Below are positions 1 to 8,268 of a stretch of 64,000 bases of DNA, piece after piece. Each line of letters opens with the position of its first letter. Positions within the stretch are counted from its first letter, which is position 1. This DNA comes from Arthrobacter terricola (lineage in GTDB: Bacteria > Actinomycetota > Actinomycetes > Actinomycetales > Micrococcaceae): NCBI RefSeq assembly GCF_004354015.1, contig NZ_SMRU01000018.1, forward strand, positions 43,612 through 107,611, given 5' to 3'. Below the pieces are notes generated by a model. The model did not search any database and had not been told where the DNA came from. It saw only the letters and a program-made list of their open reading frames with translations. The position numbers and the translations under genes were made by a program.

Positions 1-237
1 CCTGGCTGTGCTGCTCTGGATGAGGTGCCGTGCTGCTGAATCCTCGCCGGAGGTTGCCTGATCGGCCCAGAGCTTTGCTTGTTTGAGTGCAGGCTCGCCG
101 CCGTCGATCAACTGGAGCATCGAACTGAACACCGGATTCTCTCCCGAGATTCCGGACAGGTCCAGGACCGCGTCACCAGGGGCGAGGACACCGAGCCGGG
201 GCCCGGAATCGATATGGGCGAAGGTCACGAATTTCAT
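1..237 (-). CDS. Fumarylacetoacetate hydrolase-family protein, N-terminal part
   Basis: The gene begins at the ATG complementary to 235-237 and runs off the left edge, so only about 79 residues are visible. They begin MKFVTFAHIDSGPRLGVL and continue with a VLDLSG stretch, which is the usual N-terminal beta domain of FAH-family 2-keto acid hydrolases, tautomerases and decarboxylases. The metal-binding catalytic domain is outside the window, so the substrate cannot be stated. It is the last visible gene of the leftward arm after the NCS2 permease and the MFS carrier, and probably acts on an intermediate of the same catabolic pathway. The spacer to the MFS stop is about 60 bp. Confidence 0.7.
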   Translation of the reverse strand, partial: MKFVTFAHIDSGPRLGVLAPGDAVLDLSGISGENPVFSSMLQLIDGGEPALKQAKLWADQATSGEDSAARHLIQSSTAR

Positions 238-297
238 GAGGAAGGTTGCCTTTCGTTATAGGGAATGGTTTGTGGTTGAAAGGTGCTTGGACAAATG

Positions 298-1524
298 TCA
301 GGCCGAGCGCGCCCGGGCGGCTCTCAGCCCCGCAATGCATTCGGCAACCAGGCAACCCAGCAGCAGGGCTATGCCCGGCGCCCAGGTTCCCGAGCCATCG
401 TGCAGAAGGCCAAGGCAGAAGGGGCCAAGCGCAGCAACAAGGTAGGCGACCGTCTGTGCCACCGTGGACAAGCTCGCGGTCTGGGCGCTGCTGGTGGTCT
501 TCAGCGCGAAGAATGCCAAGGCGAGGGCGAACGCTGCCCCTTGGCCGATCCCCAGCAGGACCGCCCACAGCATAGGCGCCCCGACAGGGTCAAAGAGCAA
601 ACCCAAGAGTCCGGTGGCGGCGCAGGCGACAGCGCCCAGGACCAGGATCCGCTGGTCCTCCATCCGGGCCGCCAAGGCCGGCACGACGAGGGCGATGGGT
701 GCACCGACAACCGTCGCGACTGAGAGCAGGAGCCCTGCGTATGCGGCGGGTTCTCCATGGCTTTGAAAAATCGACGGCAACCACGAGAGCATGCAGTAGT
801 AAATCACCGACTGTGATGCGGTGAAGATCACGATGTCACGGACCGGCAGGCGGCGCCCGCGGAGTATTGCCATGCCGCCGTTGCCCAAACCTGCATCCCC
901 ACGGACGATGCCGGCGCGGGGCCGGGTGAGGATGATGCTCCAGCAAAGCAGTGCCGCCACGATGGGGGCCGCCCACACCAGCAATCCCTCGCGCCAATCG
1001 CCTCCAGCGAGGAGTGTCAGCGGGACGATGGTGGCTGCGGCAGCCGCTGCGGCGACATTCAGACTCATCGTGGACAGGCCCGTCACGGTTCCGATCCGGG
1101 CGGCGAAGTGGGTCTTCGCCAACACGGGCAAGAGAACGTTCCCTACGGCGATCCCTGCGCTCAGAATGCAAGTGCCTGCAAGCAGCGCCGGCCATCCCGG
1201 CGCAAGACGAACAACCGCTCCCAGGGTCATGACGGACAAGGCCGTCAAGACGGTGGAATGAGTTCCCATGCGCCGGATCAGGATCGGCCCGGCCGGGGCG
1301 AAGGCCCCGAAGATCAGGACGGGCAACGCAGCCAGGAGAGAGGTTTCCCCGCCTGTCAGGTTCAGGGCAAGCCGAACCTGACCAAGAACGGGGCCCAGCA
1401 CGGCAATGGACGGCCGAAGGTTCGCAGCCAGCAGCAGCACACCGGTGAGGAGCAGGGCAGTGGATACTGTGCCAGTCCTGCCCTGCTCCTCGACTGGCTC
1501 GACACGTTCGACCGGCTTGTTCAT
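298..1524 (-). CDS. MFS transporter, CynX/NimT (cyanate/nitroimidazole) type
   Basis: This 408-residue protein has about twelve hydrophobic segments and, after a short hydrophilic N-terminus, the AANLRPSIA sequence typical of the CynX/NimT branch of the major facilitator superfamily. The family moves small organic anions or polar compounds across the cytoplasmic membrane; cyanate and 2-nitroimidazole are the classic names, but substrates are mostly unknown. The ATG at 1524-1522 overlaps the TGA of the upstream NCS2 permease (TGATG), so the two carriers are probably translationally coupled. Context in a hydantoinase-type locus suggests uptake of the substrate or export of a product of ring opening; that is inference. 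Confidence 0.85.
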   Translation of the reverse strand: MNKPVERVEPVEEQGRTGTVSTALLLTGVLLLAANLRPSIAVLGPVLGQVRLALNLTGGETSLLAALPVLIFGAFAPAGPILIRRMGTHSTVLTALSVMTLGAVVRLAPGWPALLAGTCILSAGIAVGNVLLPVLAKTHFAARIGTVTGLSTMSLNVAAAAAAATIVPLTLLAGGDWREGLLVWAAPIVAALLCWSIILTRPRAGIVRGDAGLGNGGMAILRGRRLPVRDIVIFTASQSVIYYCMLSWLPSIFQSHGEPAAYAGLLLSVATVVGAPIALVVPALAARMEDQRILVLGAVACAATGLLGLLFDPVGAPMLWAVLLGIGQGAAFALALAFFALKTTSSAQTASLSTVAQTVAYLVAALGPFCLGLLHDGSGTWAPGIALLLGCLVAECIAGLRAARARSA

Positions 1525-3101
1525 CAGGACGGGTATTCTGCCTGGGGTCCGGTGTAGGCGCCGTTGGCCGCGGCGCTCCCGGCCGCGTTCGAGAAGGTTT
1601 CAGCGCTTCCGGTCATCCCCACCTGATTCTCGTCGGTGTGTGCGATTGAGATTCCAGGCAGGTCGCGGGGTGCGGCGATGGTCGGGGCCATCAGCGGCTC
1701 TGCTGTCCCGGCTTCGGCGCCGTTCTTTGGCCGGCGGCGGCGGCCGATCCTCAGCTCGTTCAGCAGAATGTTCAGTACGATGGCGGTGATTGCGCCTGAG
1801 GCGATGCCCGAGCTGAAAACGGTCTGCACCTCCGAGGGGAATTGGGCGTAGAAGTTCGGGGCCGCGATGGGCAGAATCCCCATGGTCAGCGTAGCCGCGA
1901 CGATCAGGGCGTTGACTGCCCCCTGCTCGCTGTCGTGGAAGTCGACCTTGCTCAGCGTGTGCACGCCGTTGACTGCGACGAGGCCGAAGATGGCGATACC
2001 GGCACCGCCGAGGACGGGCAGCGGCACGGTGGCAACGACAGCGGCCGTGATCGGGAACAGCGCGAGCACAATAAGGATGATCCCGCAGGCGGCCACGGCG
2101 TAACGGCTCTTGACCCTGCTCATGATGAGCAGCCCGATGTTCTGCCCGTAGGCGCTGGCCTGGAACCCGTTCAGACCGCCGCTGACCACGGAGCCGAGGC
2201 AGTCCGCCCGCAGCCCGTTGGCGACATCCTTGGCGGTGACGGGCCGCTCGACGATGTCTCCGATCGCGAGCATATCGGCTGTGGCCTCGGTCATGATCAC
2301 CAGCATGACGATCAGCATCGAGATAATGGCGGCCACGTCGAATTTCGGGGCGCCAAAGTGGAAGAGGCTGGGCACTTCAAAGACCTTTGCCGTGCCGATC
2401 TGGCTGAAGTCCGTGAGCCCGAGCGGGATTGAGATCAGCGTCCCCAGCACCATCGCGACCAGCATGCCCACCCGCTTCGTGAAACCGGGCACATACTTCA
2501 CGATCAACAGGGTCAGCACCAGGGTGACAATCCCGACGAAGACGTTCTTCATGGAACCGAAGTCGGGGGTTCCCGGCGTTCCCTGCATCCACCCGATCGA
2601 GATCGGTATCAAGCTCAGACCGATGACGGTCACCACGGAGCCCATCACGAGCGGGGGAAAGAACTTCAGCAGCTTGCTGTAGACAGGCGCCAGGAAGAAC
2701 ATCACGGCAGCCGCCACTATCACCGCGCCGACGATCACCTGCATGGCGACCGCTCCGTCAGGATGGTTTTTGCCGATGGCAATCATTGATGCGATTCCTG
2801 AGAAGGAAACGCCCTGGACAAGCGGCAGGCGAACCCCGACCTTCCAGATCCCCAAAGTCTGAAGCAAGGTGGTCAGCCCGGAGGCCAGCAGGCTCGCGCT
2901 GATCAGGAAGATCAGGTCACTGAGTGGGAGGTGAAGCGCCGTTCCGATGATGAATGGCGGGGCGATGATGCCCGCGTAGGCCGCCAGCATGTGCTGTGCT
3001 CCCAGGGTGAACAGCTTGCCCGGGGGCAACAGTTCATCGACCGGGTGCGTTTCCGGGCCGCTGTTCATGCGGCTCCTGAGCGTCTTGAGACGACTCATCA
3101 T
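1524..3101 (-). CDS. NCS2 family nucleobase/purine permease
   Basis: The protein is 525 residues from the first of two adjacent ATGs at 3101, which follow an AAGGAG ribosome site; the open frame extends upstream but without a comparable site. It has about 12-14 membrane segments and hallmarks of nucleobase:cation symporter-2 proteins, including the LVQGVSFSGIA region and the GLNGFQASAYGQNIG region that corresponds to the family signature loop. NCS2 proteins import xanthine, urate, uracil or related rings using a cation gradient. About 80 C-terminal residues are hydrophilic and rich in Gly/Ala, beyond the usual end. It heads the leftward operon, divergent from the GntR gene, and probably imports the ring compound degraded by the rightward arm. 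Confidence 0.9.
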   Translation of the reverse strand: MMSRLKTLRSRMNSGPETHPVDELLPPGKLFTLGAQHMLAAYAGIIAPPFIIGTALHLPLSDLIFLISASLLASGLTTLLQTLGIWKVGVRLPLVQGVSFSGIASMIAIGKNHPDGAVAMQVIVGAVIVAAAVMFFLAPVYSKLLKFFPPLVMGSVVTVIGLSLIPISIGWMQGTPGTPDFGSMKNVFVGIVTLVLTLLIVKYVPGFTKRVGMLVAMVLGTLISIPLGLTDFSQIGTAKVFEVPSLFHFGAPKFDVAAIISMLIVMLVIMTEATADMLAIGDIVERPVTAKDVANGLRADCLGSVVSGGLNGFQASAYGQNIGLLIMSRVKSRYAVAACGIILIVLALFPITAAVVATVPLPVLGGAGIAIFGLVAVNGVHTLSKVDFHDSEQGAVNALIVAATLTMGILPIAAPNFYAQFPSEVQTVFSSGIASGAITAIVLNILLNELRIGRRRRPKNGAEAGTAEPLMAPTIAAPRDLPGISIAHTDENQVGMTGSAETFSNAAGSAAANGAYTGPQAEYPS

Positions 3102-3285
3102 GGTGCTCTCCTTCTTGGTAGAGACGTTTTGAGGGCCAAACGGATCAGGACCGGACCGACACGGCGCCGGGGTATTACCGCGAATCCCTGAGTCTTGAGT
3201 TTCTGGTGTGTGAAATCCGGCCCGAGGCGAACAGATCAGTGTTCTCAGCCTGATGCCGGCAATATGCAATCGAAGCAAGGATGGT

Positions 3286-3305
3286 ATCCCAATTTGGGAT
3301 CCCAA
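3286..3305. promoter_or_regulatory. Palindromic operator candidate, copy 1 (TTGGGATCCCAA)
   Basis: Bases 3294-3305 are the perfect 12-bp palindrome TTGGGATCCCAA. It overlaps a second palindrome at 3286-3300 (ATCCCAA, T, TTGGGAT), giving alternating half-sites. It lies in the 382-bp divergent interval between the NCS2 and GntR genes, about 190 bp upstream of the NCS2 start. FCD-type GntR regulators bind short palindromes of this kind near their own genes, so the neighbouring regulator is the obvious ligand. Apart from the two palindromes this AT-richer interval holds nothing else I recognise. Confidence 0.65.
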
Positions 3306-3414
3306 GATCAAGGTAAATGTGAGATGGCACACGAGTCAAGAGGTCTGGAGAACTTTAAAAATCCGGATTCGCGGGACTATTGACTCATTTAGCGTCGCCG
3401 ACTTAAGCTCATTT

Positions 3415-3426
3415 TTGGGATCCCAA
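3415..3426. promoter_or_regulatory. Palindromic operator candidate, copy 2 (TTGGGATCCCAA)
   Basis: This is an identical copy of the 12-bp palindrome, 121 bp from copy 1 and ending 57 bp before the ATG of the GntR gene. Its position fits autoregulation of the rightward operon, while copy 1 could serve the leftward operon or form a loop with copy 2. Confidence 0.65.
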
Positions 3427-3483
3427 TTGAGATCCGGGCTCTGACAACTATGAGCTTCTGAATCCGACTCTCAAGGGGGACAC

Positions 3484-4131
3484 ATGGCCCAGCAGCTCGA
3501 GGAAACACAGCGTGAACGACCACTGCGCGAGACGATCCGCGATACCCTCCGGACCCGGGTCTTCGAGGGACATTATGCAGCGGGGACGCGCCTTGTTGAA
3601 CGGGATCTGGCGGCGGAGTTCGGTGTGTCGCGGCTCCCGGTCCGGGAGGCGCTGCGGATGCTGATCCAGGAGGGCATCCTCGCCGAACGGGCCCCGCGCG
3701 GTTCAGTGGTCGCGGGTCTGAGCGATAAGGATGTCGCAGATTTGTTCGATGTGCGCCTTTCACTGGAGGTGCTGGCGTGCCGGCTGGCCGCCCAACGTGC
3801 GACACCGACCGACATCGCCCGGCTCGACTCGCTCCTCGCCCGCGCCTCGGATGCGCTGGCTCGAGGCAGCATCAACGAAGCGCACCGTGCAAACAGCGAA
3901 TTCCATGACGAAGTCACCCGCATCGCCGATAACGGCTTCCTGCGGACGGCCCTGGAACCGCTGCAGGGGCGCATGCACTGGATCTTCAGGCATGTCACCG
4001 ACCTGCCTGAACTCGTACAGGAGCACCGCGACCTGCTTACTGCCATCGCAAGCGGGGACGCGGACCGTGCCGCGAAGCAATCGGCCCTGCACATTCAGAA
4101 GTACCTCGAACAGTATCCGGATACGGTCTGA
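3484..4131 (+). CDS. GntR family regulator, FCD (FadR) subfamily
   Basis: This 215-residue cytoplasmic regulator has an N-terminal winged helix (about residues 15-75, with the GVSRLPVREALRML recognition segment) and an all-helical FCD ligand-binding domain (about 85-210). Candidate FCD metal ligands are visible in the EFHDEV and EHRDLL segments and a late histidine (ALHIQ). FCD regulators generally repress catabolic genes and release DNA when an organic acid or related ligand binds. An AGGGGG ribosome site precedes the ATG. The gene heads the rightward hydantoinase arm and faces the NCS2 operon, with two TTGGGATCCCAA palindromes upstream, so it probably controls both arms. The ligand is unknown. 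Confidence 0.9.
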   Translation: MAQQLEETQRERPLRETIRDTLRTRVFEGHYAAGTRLVERDLAAEFGVSRLPVREALRMLIQEGILAERAPRGSVVAGLSDKDVADLFDVRLSLEVLACRLAAQRATPTDIARLDSLLARASDALARGSINEAHRANSEFHDEVTRIADNGFLRTALEPLQGRMHWIFRHVTDLPELVQEHRDLLTAIASGDADRAAKQSALHIQKYLEQYPDTV

Positions 4132-4180
4132 CGATGCCCGCCGGTGCGCAGCCAACCTCACCTGCCAAGGAGAACCGAAC

Positions 4181-4996
4181 ATGAGGCTCCTTGTCGTCAG
4201 CCCGAACGCATGCCACGAGGTGGCGGAACTAGTCCGCGTCGAGGCTGAAAGATCCAAAGCACCCACCACTGCACTGACGTTGCGTGCGGCCACGCGCAGC
4301 CCGGGGAACATCGAGACCGGTTTTGGATCACTCGCGGCAGCAGTAGCTGTCGCGGAACTCATTTCAGCGCAGCGCGGCAACGTGGACGGCGTCTTGGTCG
4401 CTTCCTTCGGCGACACCTGGATCCCCGAACTGCAGGAACTCATCGATGTTCCTGTGCTGGGTATGACGGAGGCCGCGCTTTGCGCTGCGGCCCTTCAGGG
4501 CCGCAGGATCTCCATCGTCACCGTCTCGGAGCGTCTCACGGCGCGCTACCGGGACAGCGTCGAGTACTTCGGCTTCAGCCGTCGGCTGGCCTCGATCCGT
4601 GGAATAAGGGAACCCCTCCGCGGCATGGGCAAAGTACAGGAGCACTTCAGGCCGACCCTCGTCGAGCTGGCCCGTCTGGCCGTGACCGAGGACGGCGCCG
4701 ACGTCGTCATCCTGGCCGGGGCGCCTCTGGCCGGGCTCGCCAGGGACATCCGGCCGGAAATCGAGGTACCCGTGGTGGACGGGGTAGGAGCCGGAATCAG
4801 ATTCGCGGAAGCGATCGTCGGGCTGCACTCCGGATCCCGCCGCGCAGGATCGTTCACCGCTTCGCCGCCCAAACGCAGGGTTGGACCCAGCCCGGCCATC
4901 AATGCCGTACCTGGCGTCAGCCGGGCCGCGGACGAATTCAGCACACCGAGCCTGGCTCAGGCTCTTACATCGAAAGGGGTACCATCCCATGGCTGA
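4181..4996 (+). CDS. Asp/Glu/hydantoin racemase-family protein lacking both catalytic cysteines
   Basis: This 271-residue protein follows an AAGGAG site by 8 bp. Its layout matches hydantoin/allantoin racemases: an N-terminal VVSPNACHEVAE (NPNTS-like) strand, a VLVASFGDTW segment where the first catalytic cysteine normally stands in ACFGDPG, and an ILAGAPLAGLA segment where the second stands in LGCAGMA. Here those positions are Ser75 and Gly180. Family members use two cysteines as a proton donor/acceptor pair, so ordinary racemisation is doubtful; a decarboxylase-like, isomerase-like or binding role is possible. The frame continues far upstream without a credible start, and the stop overlaps the hydantoinase ATG by 8 bp. 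The C-terminal 45 residues are polar and probably disordered. Confidence 0.75.
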   Translation: MRLLVVSPNACHEVAELVRVEAERSKAPTTALTLRAATRSPGNIETGFGSLAAAVAVAELISAQRGNVDGVLVASFGDTWIPELQELIDVPVLGMTEAALCAAALQGRRISIVTVSERLTARYRDSVEYFGFSRRLASIRGIREPLRGMGKVQEHFRPTLVELARLAVTEDGADVVILAGAPLAGLARDIRPEIEVPVVDGVGAGIRFAEAIVGLHSGSRRAGSFTASPPKRRVGPSPAINAVPGVSRAADEFSTPSLAQALTSKGVPSHG

Positions 4997-6524
4997 TCTG
5001 GTGATCGCCGACGGTCTTGTCGTCAACGCTTCCGGCGCCCGGAGGGCGCACGTAGTGGTCGAGAACGGCCGCATTGCGGCTATCCTTGACGCCACCGAGC
5101 CCGTTCCGGCTGCAGACCGGGTGATCAATGCCGACGGTCGGGCCGTCATCCCCGGAGGCGTCGACGGGCACTGCCACGTTGCCCAGGTCACGGGACGCTA
5201 CCGAACGCTCGACGATTTCGCCATCACCTCAACCGCCGCGTTGTGGGGCGGCACAACGACCATCGTCGACTTCGGCATCCCGCGGGACGACTCCGAAACC
5301 CCCCTCCAGGCCGCACGGAATAAACTCGCACTCGCGAAGGAGTCCCGCTGCGACGTCGCCCTGCACGGCTCCGTCGTCTCGTGGGACGATACCGTCCCCG
5401 CGCAGCTCGAGGAGCTCGCCGCGCTCGGCATCCGCTCCGTGAAGATGTACATGACCAACCGCGGCTCGACCATGGCGGACAACGACACGGTCCTGAAAGT
5501 CATGAAAGAGATGGTCCGGCTCGACGGCCTCACCTACATTCACGCCGAGCACGACGCGATGATCGTCCACTGCACCCGGGAGCACGCCGAGGCTGACCGG
5601 ATCGGTATCGAGCACCTCCACGAGACCCGGCCTGAGCTGACCGAAGAAGCATCCGTTCGCGAAGTCCTCGCGATGGCCGAATACACCGGAGCGCCCGTGT
5701 ACTTCGTACACCAGTCCACGCCGGGCGCAGTCGATCTCGTCACCGACGCCCGGGCACGTGGCCTTGATGCCCACTCCGAGACGTGCCCGCATTACCTCGT
5801 GCTCGACGACGGCGTCTATGCCTCCCGCTTCCCCGAATGGTTCGCTTGCTGCCCGCCAATGCGTTCCCGGAAGACCGTCTCGGCCCTGCGCGGCCGCTTC
5901 GCAGACGGCTCAATCCACACGATCTCAAGCGACCACTCCTGCTACGACCTCACCCAAAAGCGCGAACGCACGGACGACATCCGCCAAATGCCACACGGCC
6001 TCCCCGGCGTCGAAACGCGGATGCCAGTCGCCTTCACCGCCCTCAGCGAGGCATTCCTTGAGAGCAGAACAGGCGTTGAAACCGCGCCAGGCACTGCAGC
6101 CACCATGGACAACGAAGCCCTGCTCTGCCGCTTTGTCGAGATGTTTTCAACGGCCCCGGCCCGCATTAATGCCATTCCCGGAAAAGGGGTTATCGCCCCC
6201 GGTTACGACGCCGACTTCGTGATCTTCGATCCCGGCGAAGCCCGAACTGTCGTAGCATCCTCCCTGCACATGGGAACGGACTTCTCCCCATTTGACGGGA
6301 AAGTGCTACACGGATGGCCCCAAGTCGTCGTCGCCGCGGGAACCGTTGTCCTCGACGAAGCAGGCTTCCACGACCCCGGACCGGTGGGACGCTTCCTGTC
6401 CCGCCTCGGCTACCGCGAGACCGCCACGCACCCAGGGACCATGGACGCGTCGGCGCCACTCCTTCCAGGGCTGCAGGCCGCAGCCCACAGCGCCCGACCG
6501 AACGTCGGCGCAAAGGCGAAATGA
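4989..6524 (+). CDS. Dihydropyrimidinase/hydantoinase-type cyclic amidohydrolase
   Basis: This 511-residue amidohydrolase hydrolyses a cyclic ureide or imide ring, by family. Visible elements are the N-terminal beta domain, the HxH metal pair His61/His63 in DGHCHV, a candidate carboxylated lysine Lys152 in SVKMYM, a YIHAEH histidine near 185, the SETCPHYL segment, and SSDHSC for the catalytic aspartate. The start is the ATG at 4989, preceded by AAAGGGG and overlapping the racemase-family stop. Length suits the family (about 450-500) with a tail of about 25 extra residues. Substrate could be a hydantoin, dihydropyrimidine, allantoin-like ureide or cyclic imide. No N-carbamoyl amidohydrolase is present in the window. 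Confidence 0.85.
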   Translation: MADLVIADGLVVNASGARRAHVVVENGRIAAILDATEPVPAADRVINADGRAVIPGGVDGHCHVAQVTGRYRTLDDFAITSTAALWGGTTTIVDFGIPRDDSETPLQAARNKLALAKESRCDVALHGSVVSWDDTVPAQLEELAALGIRSVKMYMTNRGSTMADNDTVLKVMKEMVRLDGLTYIHAEHDAMIVHCTREHAEADRIGIEHLHETRPELTEEASVREVLAMAEYTGAPVYFVHQSTPGAVDLVTDARARGLDAHSETCPHYLVLDDGVYASRFPEWFACCPPMRSRKTVSALRGRFADGSIHTISSDHSCYDLTQKRERTDDIRQMPHGLPGVETRMPVAFTALSEAFLESRTGVETAPGTAATMDNEALLCRFVEMFSTAPARINAIPGKGVIAPGYDADFVIFDPGEARTVVASSLHMGTDFSPFDGKVLHGWPQVVVAAGTVVLDEAGFHDPGPVGRFLSRLGYRETATHPGTMDASAPLLPGLQAAAHSARPNVGAKAK

Positions 6525-7249
6525 TCATGGCAACCGCCCGCCCGACACGGATCGGCATGATCGTCCCGTCATCGAACACATGCCTCGAACCGATGAGCTA
6601 CAGGCTCCTAGGCGACCGAGAAGACGTCACCATCCACTCAACACGCATCCCTGTGACCCGCATAGCGCTCGACTCCGGCTCGGACCAGCAGTTCGACGTA
6701 AAGGGCATGCGGAACGCCGCCGAGATGCTCGCAACCGCCGATGTCGATGTCATTGCCTGGAACGGCACCTCGGGTTCGTGGCTCGGGCCCGAACACGACC
6801 GTGAAATCGTCGCAGAGATCACGGCTGCCACAGACATCCCCGCCACGACATCCACCTTGGCCTACCTCGACGCCTTCGAAGCTTCCGGCATCAAGACAAT
6901 CGGCCTGGTGACACCGTATACGGCCGACGTCAACCTCCAGGTGATCGAGCGATACAAGGAAGCAGGGGTGCAAGTCACCGGCCACCACGCACTCGGTCTC
7001 ATCGACAACGAGTCATTCGCACGCGTCGCACCTTCCGACCTTGTGGGCCCCTCCCTGGAACTCGCTGCACAGAGCCCGGACGCTCTGGTGTACCTCTGCA
7101 CGAACCTGTACGCAGCACCCATTGTCGCGGACATTGAAAATCAGGCGCATATCCCGGCCCTCGACTCGGTAGCCGTCACACTCTGGCGCTGCCTCCAGAT
7201 CGCCGGCGCTCCGCTGCTATCTCCGCGCTGGGGCAAGTTGCTCACGTGA
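6521..7249 (+). CDS. Arylmalonate decarboxylase/maleate isomerase-type enzyme
   Basis: The 242-residue product belongs to the Asp/Glu racemase superfamily branch containing maleate cis-trans isomerase and arylmalonate decarboxylase: MIVPSSNTCLEP at the N-terminus, AWNGTSGSW in the middle and VYLCTNLYAAP near the C-terminus. The middle motif carries Gly82 where maleate isomerase has its first cysteine, while Cys193 is kept. That Gly/Cys pattern is the one described for arylmalonate decarboxylase, so decarboxylation of a malonate-like acid is a real alternative to cis-trans isomerisation. The first ATG overlaps the hydantoinase stop (ATGA); a second in-frame ATG lies at 6527. It is the last clear gene of the rightward operon. 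Confidence 0.75.
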   Translation: MIMATARPTRIGMIVPSSNTCLEPMSYRLLGDREDVTIHSTRIPVTRIALDSGSDQQFDVKGMRNAAEMLATADVDVIAWNGTSGSWLGPEHDREIVAEITAATDIPATTSTLAYLDAFEASGIKTIGLVTPYTADVNLQVIERYKEAGVQVTGHHALGLIDNESFARVAPSDLVGPSLELAAQSPDALVYLCTNLYAAPIVADIENQAHIPALDSVAVTLWRCLQIAGAPLLSPRWGKLLT

Positions 7250-7319
7250 CCGGACCAGCTGCACCCTCAGGCAACGGCCCGAAGTGGCGTGCCGGGACCG
7301 GAGCAGGGGGATCAGACCT

Positions 7320-7389
7320 CAGCGCCAGAGCGCAATAACGACGGCGGCACCTCCTACCGTCGTGGCGATCAATGACATAGCACCTACGA
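7320..7389 (+). pseudogene. 70-bp copied fragment of the copper-oxidase gene at 54.3 kb
   Basis: Bases 7320-7389 match 54944-55013 at 67 of 70 positions without gaps, in the same orientation. In the intact gene the stretch encodes QRQSAITTAAPPTVAAIND, part of the first flanking domain of the radical-copper oxidase; here it has no start, no rest of the domain, and similarity stops abruptly on both sides. It sits in the 217-bp gap between the decarboxylase-like gene and the VanZ-like gene. I see no other gene in that gap. Confidence 0.85.
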
Positions 7390-7466
7390 AATGTGGGCAT
7401 CGACGTCGTCTATGCCGTTCCGGATGGAGGCCGCTCTGCCGGGAGGCTGCGGGGTGGGGATTGTGT

Positions 7467-8045
7467 TCACATGTGTAGTCGGATGATGAACAGGAAGTAG
7501 CACCAGACGGGCATCGAAAGCAGTGACAACCCGGCCATTGCAGTCCGTACCCGGGATGGCTTGCGCAGGATCGCTGAGAGCAGCCGGAATACGAGCATTC
7601 CGATGAGTCCTCCGACGCTGTTCAGGATCACGTCGTCGATGTCCGATGCTCCAACCGCGAACACGCCCTGGATGATCTCTACGGCGACGCTGACCGAGGC
7701 GACCGTGAGCATGGTCAGCCATGCGGCCGCCCGGTGTCGGAGCCACGATGCGTAGGCTCCGAGCGGGATGAAGATCAGGATGTTCCCGACGACGTTGGCG
7801 AACGCCACTCTCGCGGTCCCTGGCGAGTGGCTGAACGCATATTCGGCGATGCTTGCGAACGGGATGAGATTGATCGATCTCTCCGAACCCGGTGCACGGG
7901 AGAAGAGAAGCAGCCTCAGCAGGAAAGCCGCGTAGAGGGCGAAGACGGCGACGATCGCGACGGTCTCCGCTTTCGCCCGCTTCGTGGCGGGTCGCCGACT
8001 CGGCACATCATCTGCGACCGCGGCGGGTTTCGGTTGTACACCCAT
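7467..8045 (-). CDS. VanZ-like membrane protein
   Basis: From the ATG at 8045 the product has 192 residues, with a polar N-terminus of about 30 and four to five hydrophobic segments. VanZ-family marks are NLIPF, NILIFIPLG, a VEIIQ segment and the DIDDVILNSVGGLIG stretch. The family takes its name from a teicoplanin-resistance accessory, but most members are of unknown function in envelope biology. The frame is open for a further 46 codons upstream, yet the family homology begins after the chosen start, where only a weak GGGG site is visible. It is monocistronic, with no link to its neighbours. Confidence 0.75.
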   Translation of the reverse strand: MGVQPKPAAVADDVPSRRPATKRAKAETVAIVAVFALYAAFLLRLLLFSRAPGSERSINLIPFASIAEYAFSHSPGTARVAFANVVGNILIFIPLGAYASWLRHRAAAWLTMLTVASVSVAVEIIQGVFAVGASDIDDVILNSVGGLIGMLVFRLLSAILRKPSRVRTAMAGLSLLSMPVWCYFLFIIRLHM

Positions 8046-8268
8046 CCCCAGGACGGTACAGAGGGAACCTGTCGTGCTCCTGTGAGACCTGGACTCGACA
8101 ACCGACGCCGAAGAGCGCAACGCTGCCGACCGTGGATCCTTGTCCCACGAAAGCCACCGCGACGATACCGGGTTTAGCAACACTCCGTGGGTCGTTGCAC
8201 TCGCTTCAATGCTGACGATGGATACACCGATTCAACCAGACCCGCGTCCGGCCCGGGGTTTGAACTGC

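Noticed and set aside
7261..7480. A transposon or integron explaining the duplicated 70-bp fragment
   Set aside because: No inverted repeats, target duplications or transposase remnants were seen around either copy.
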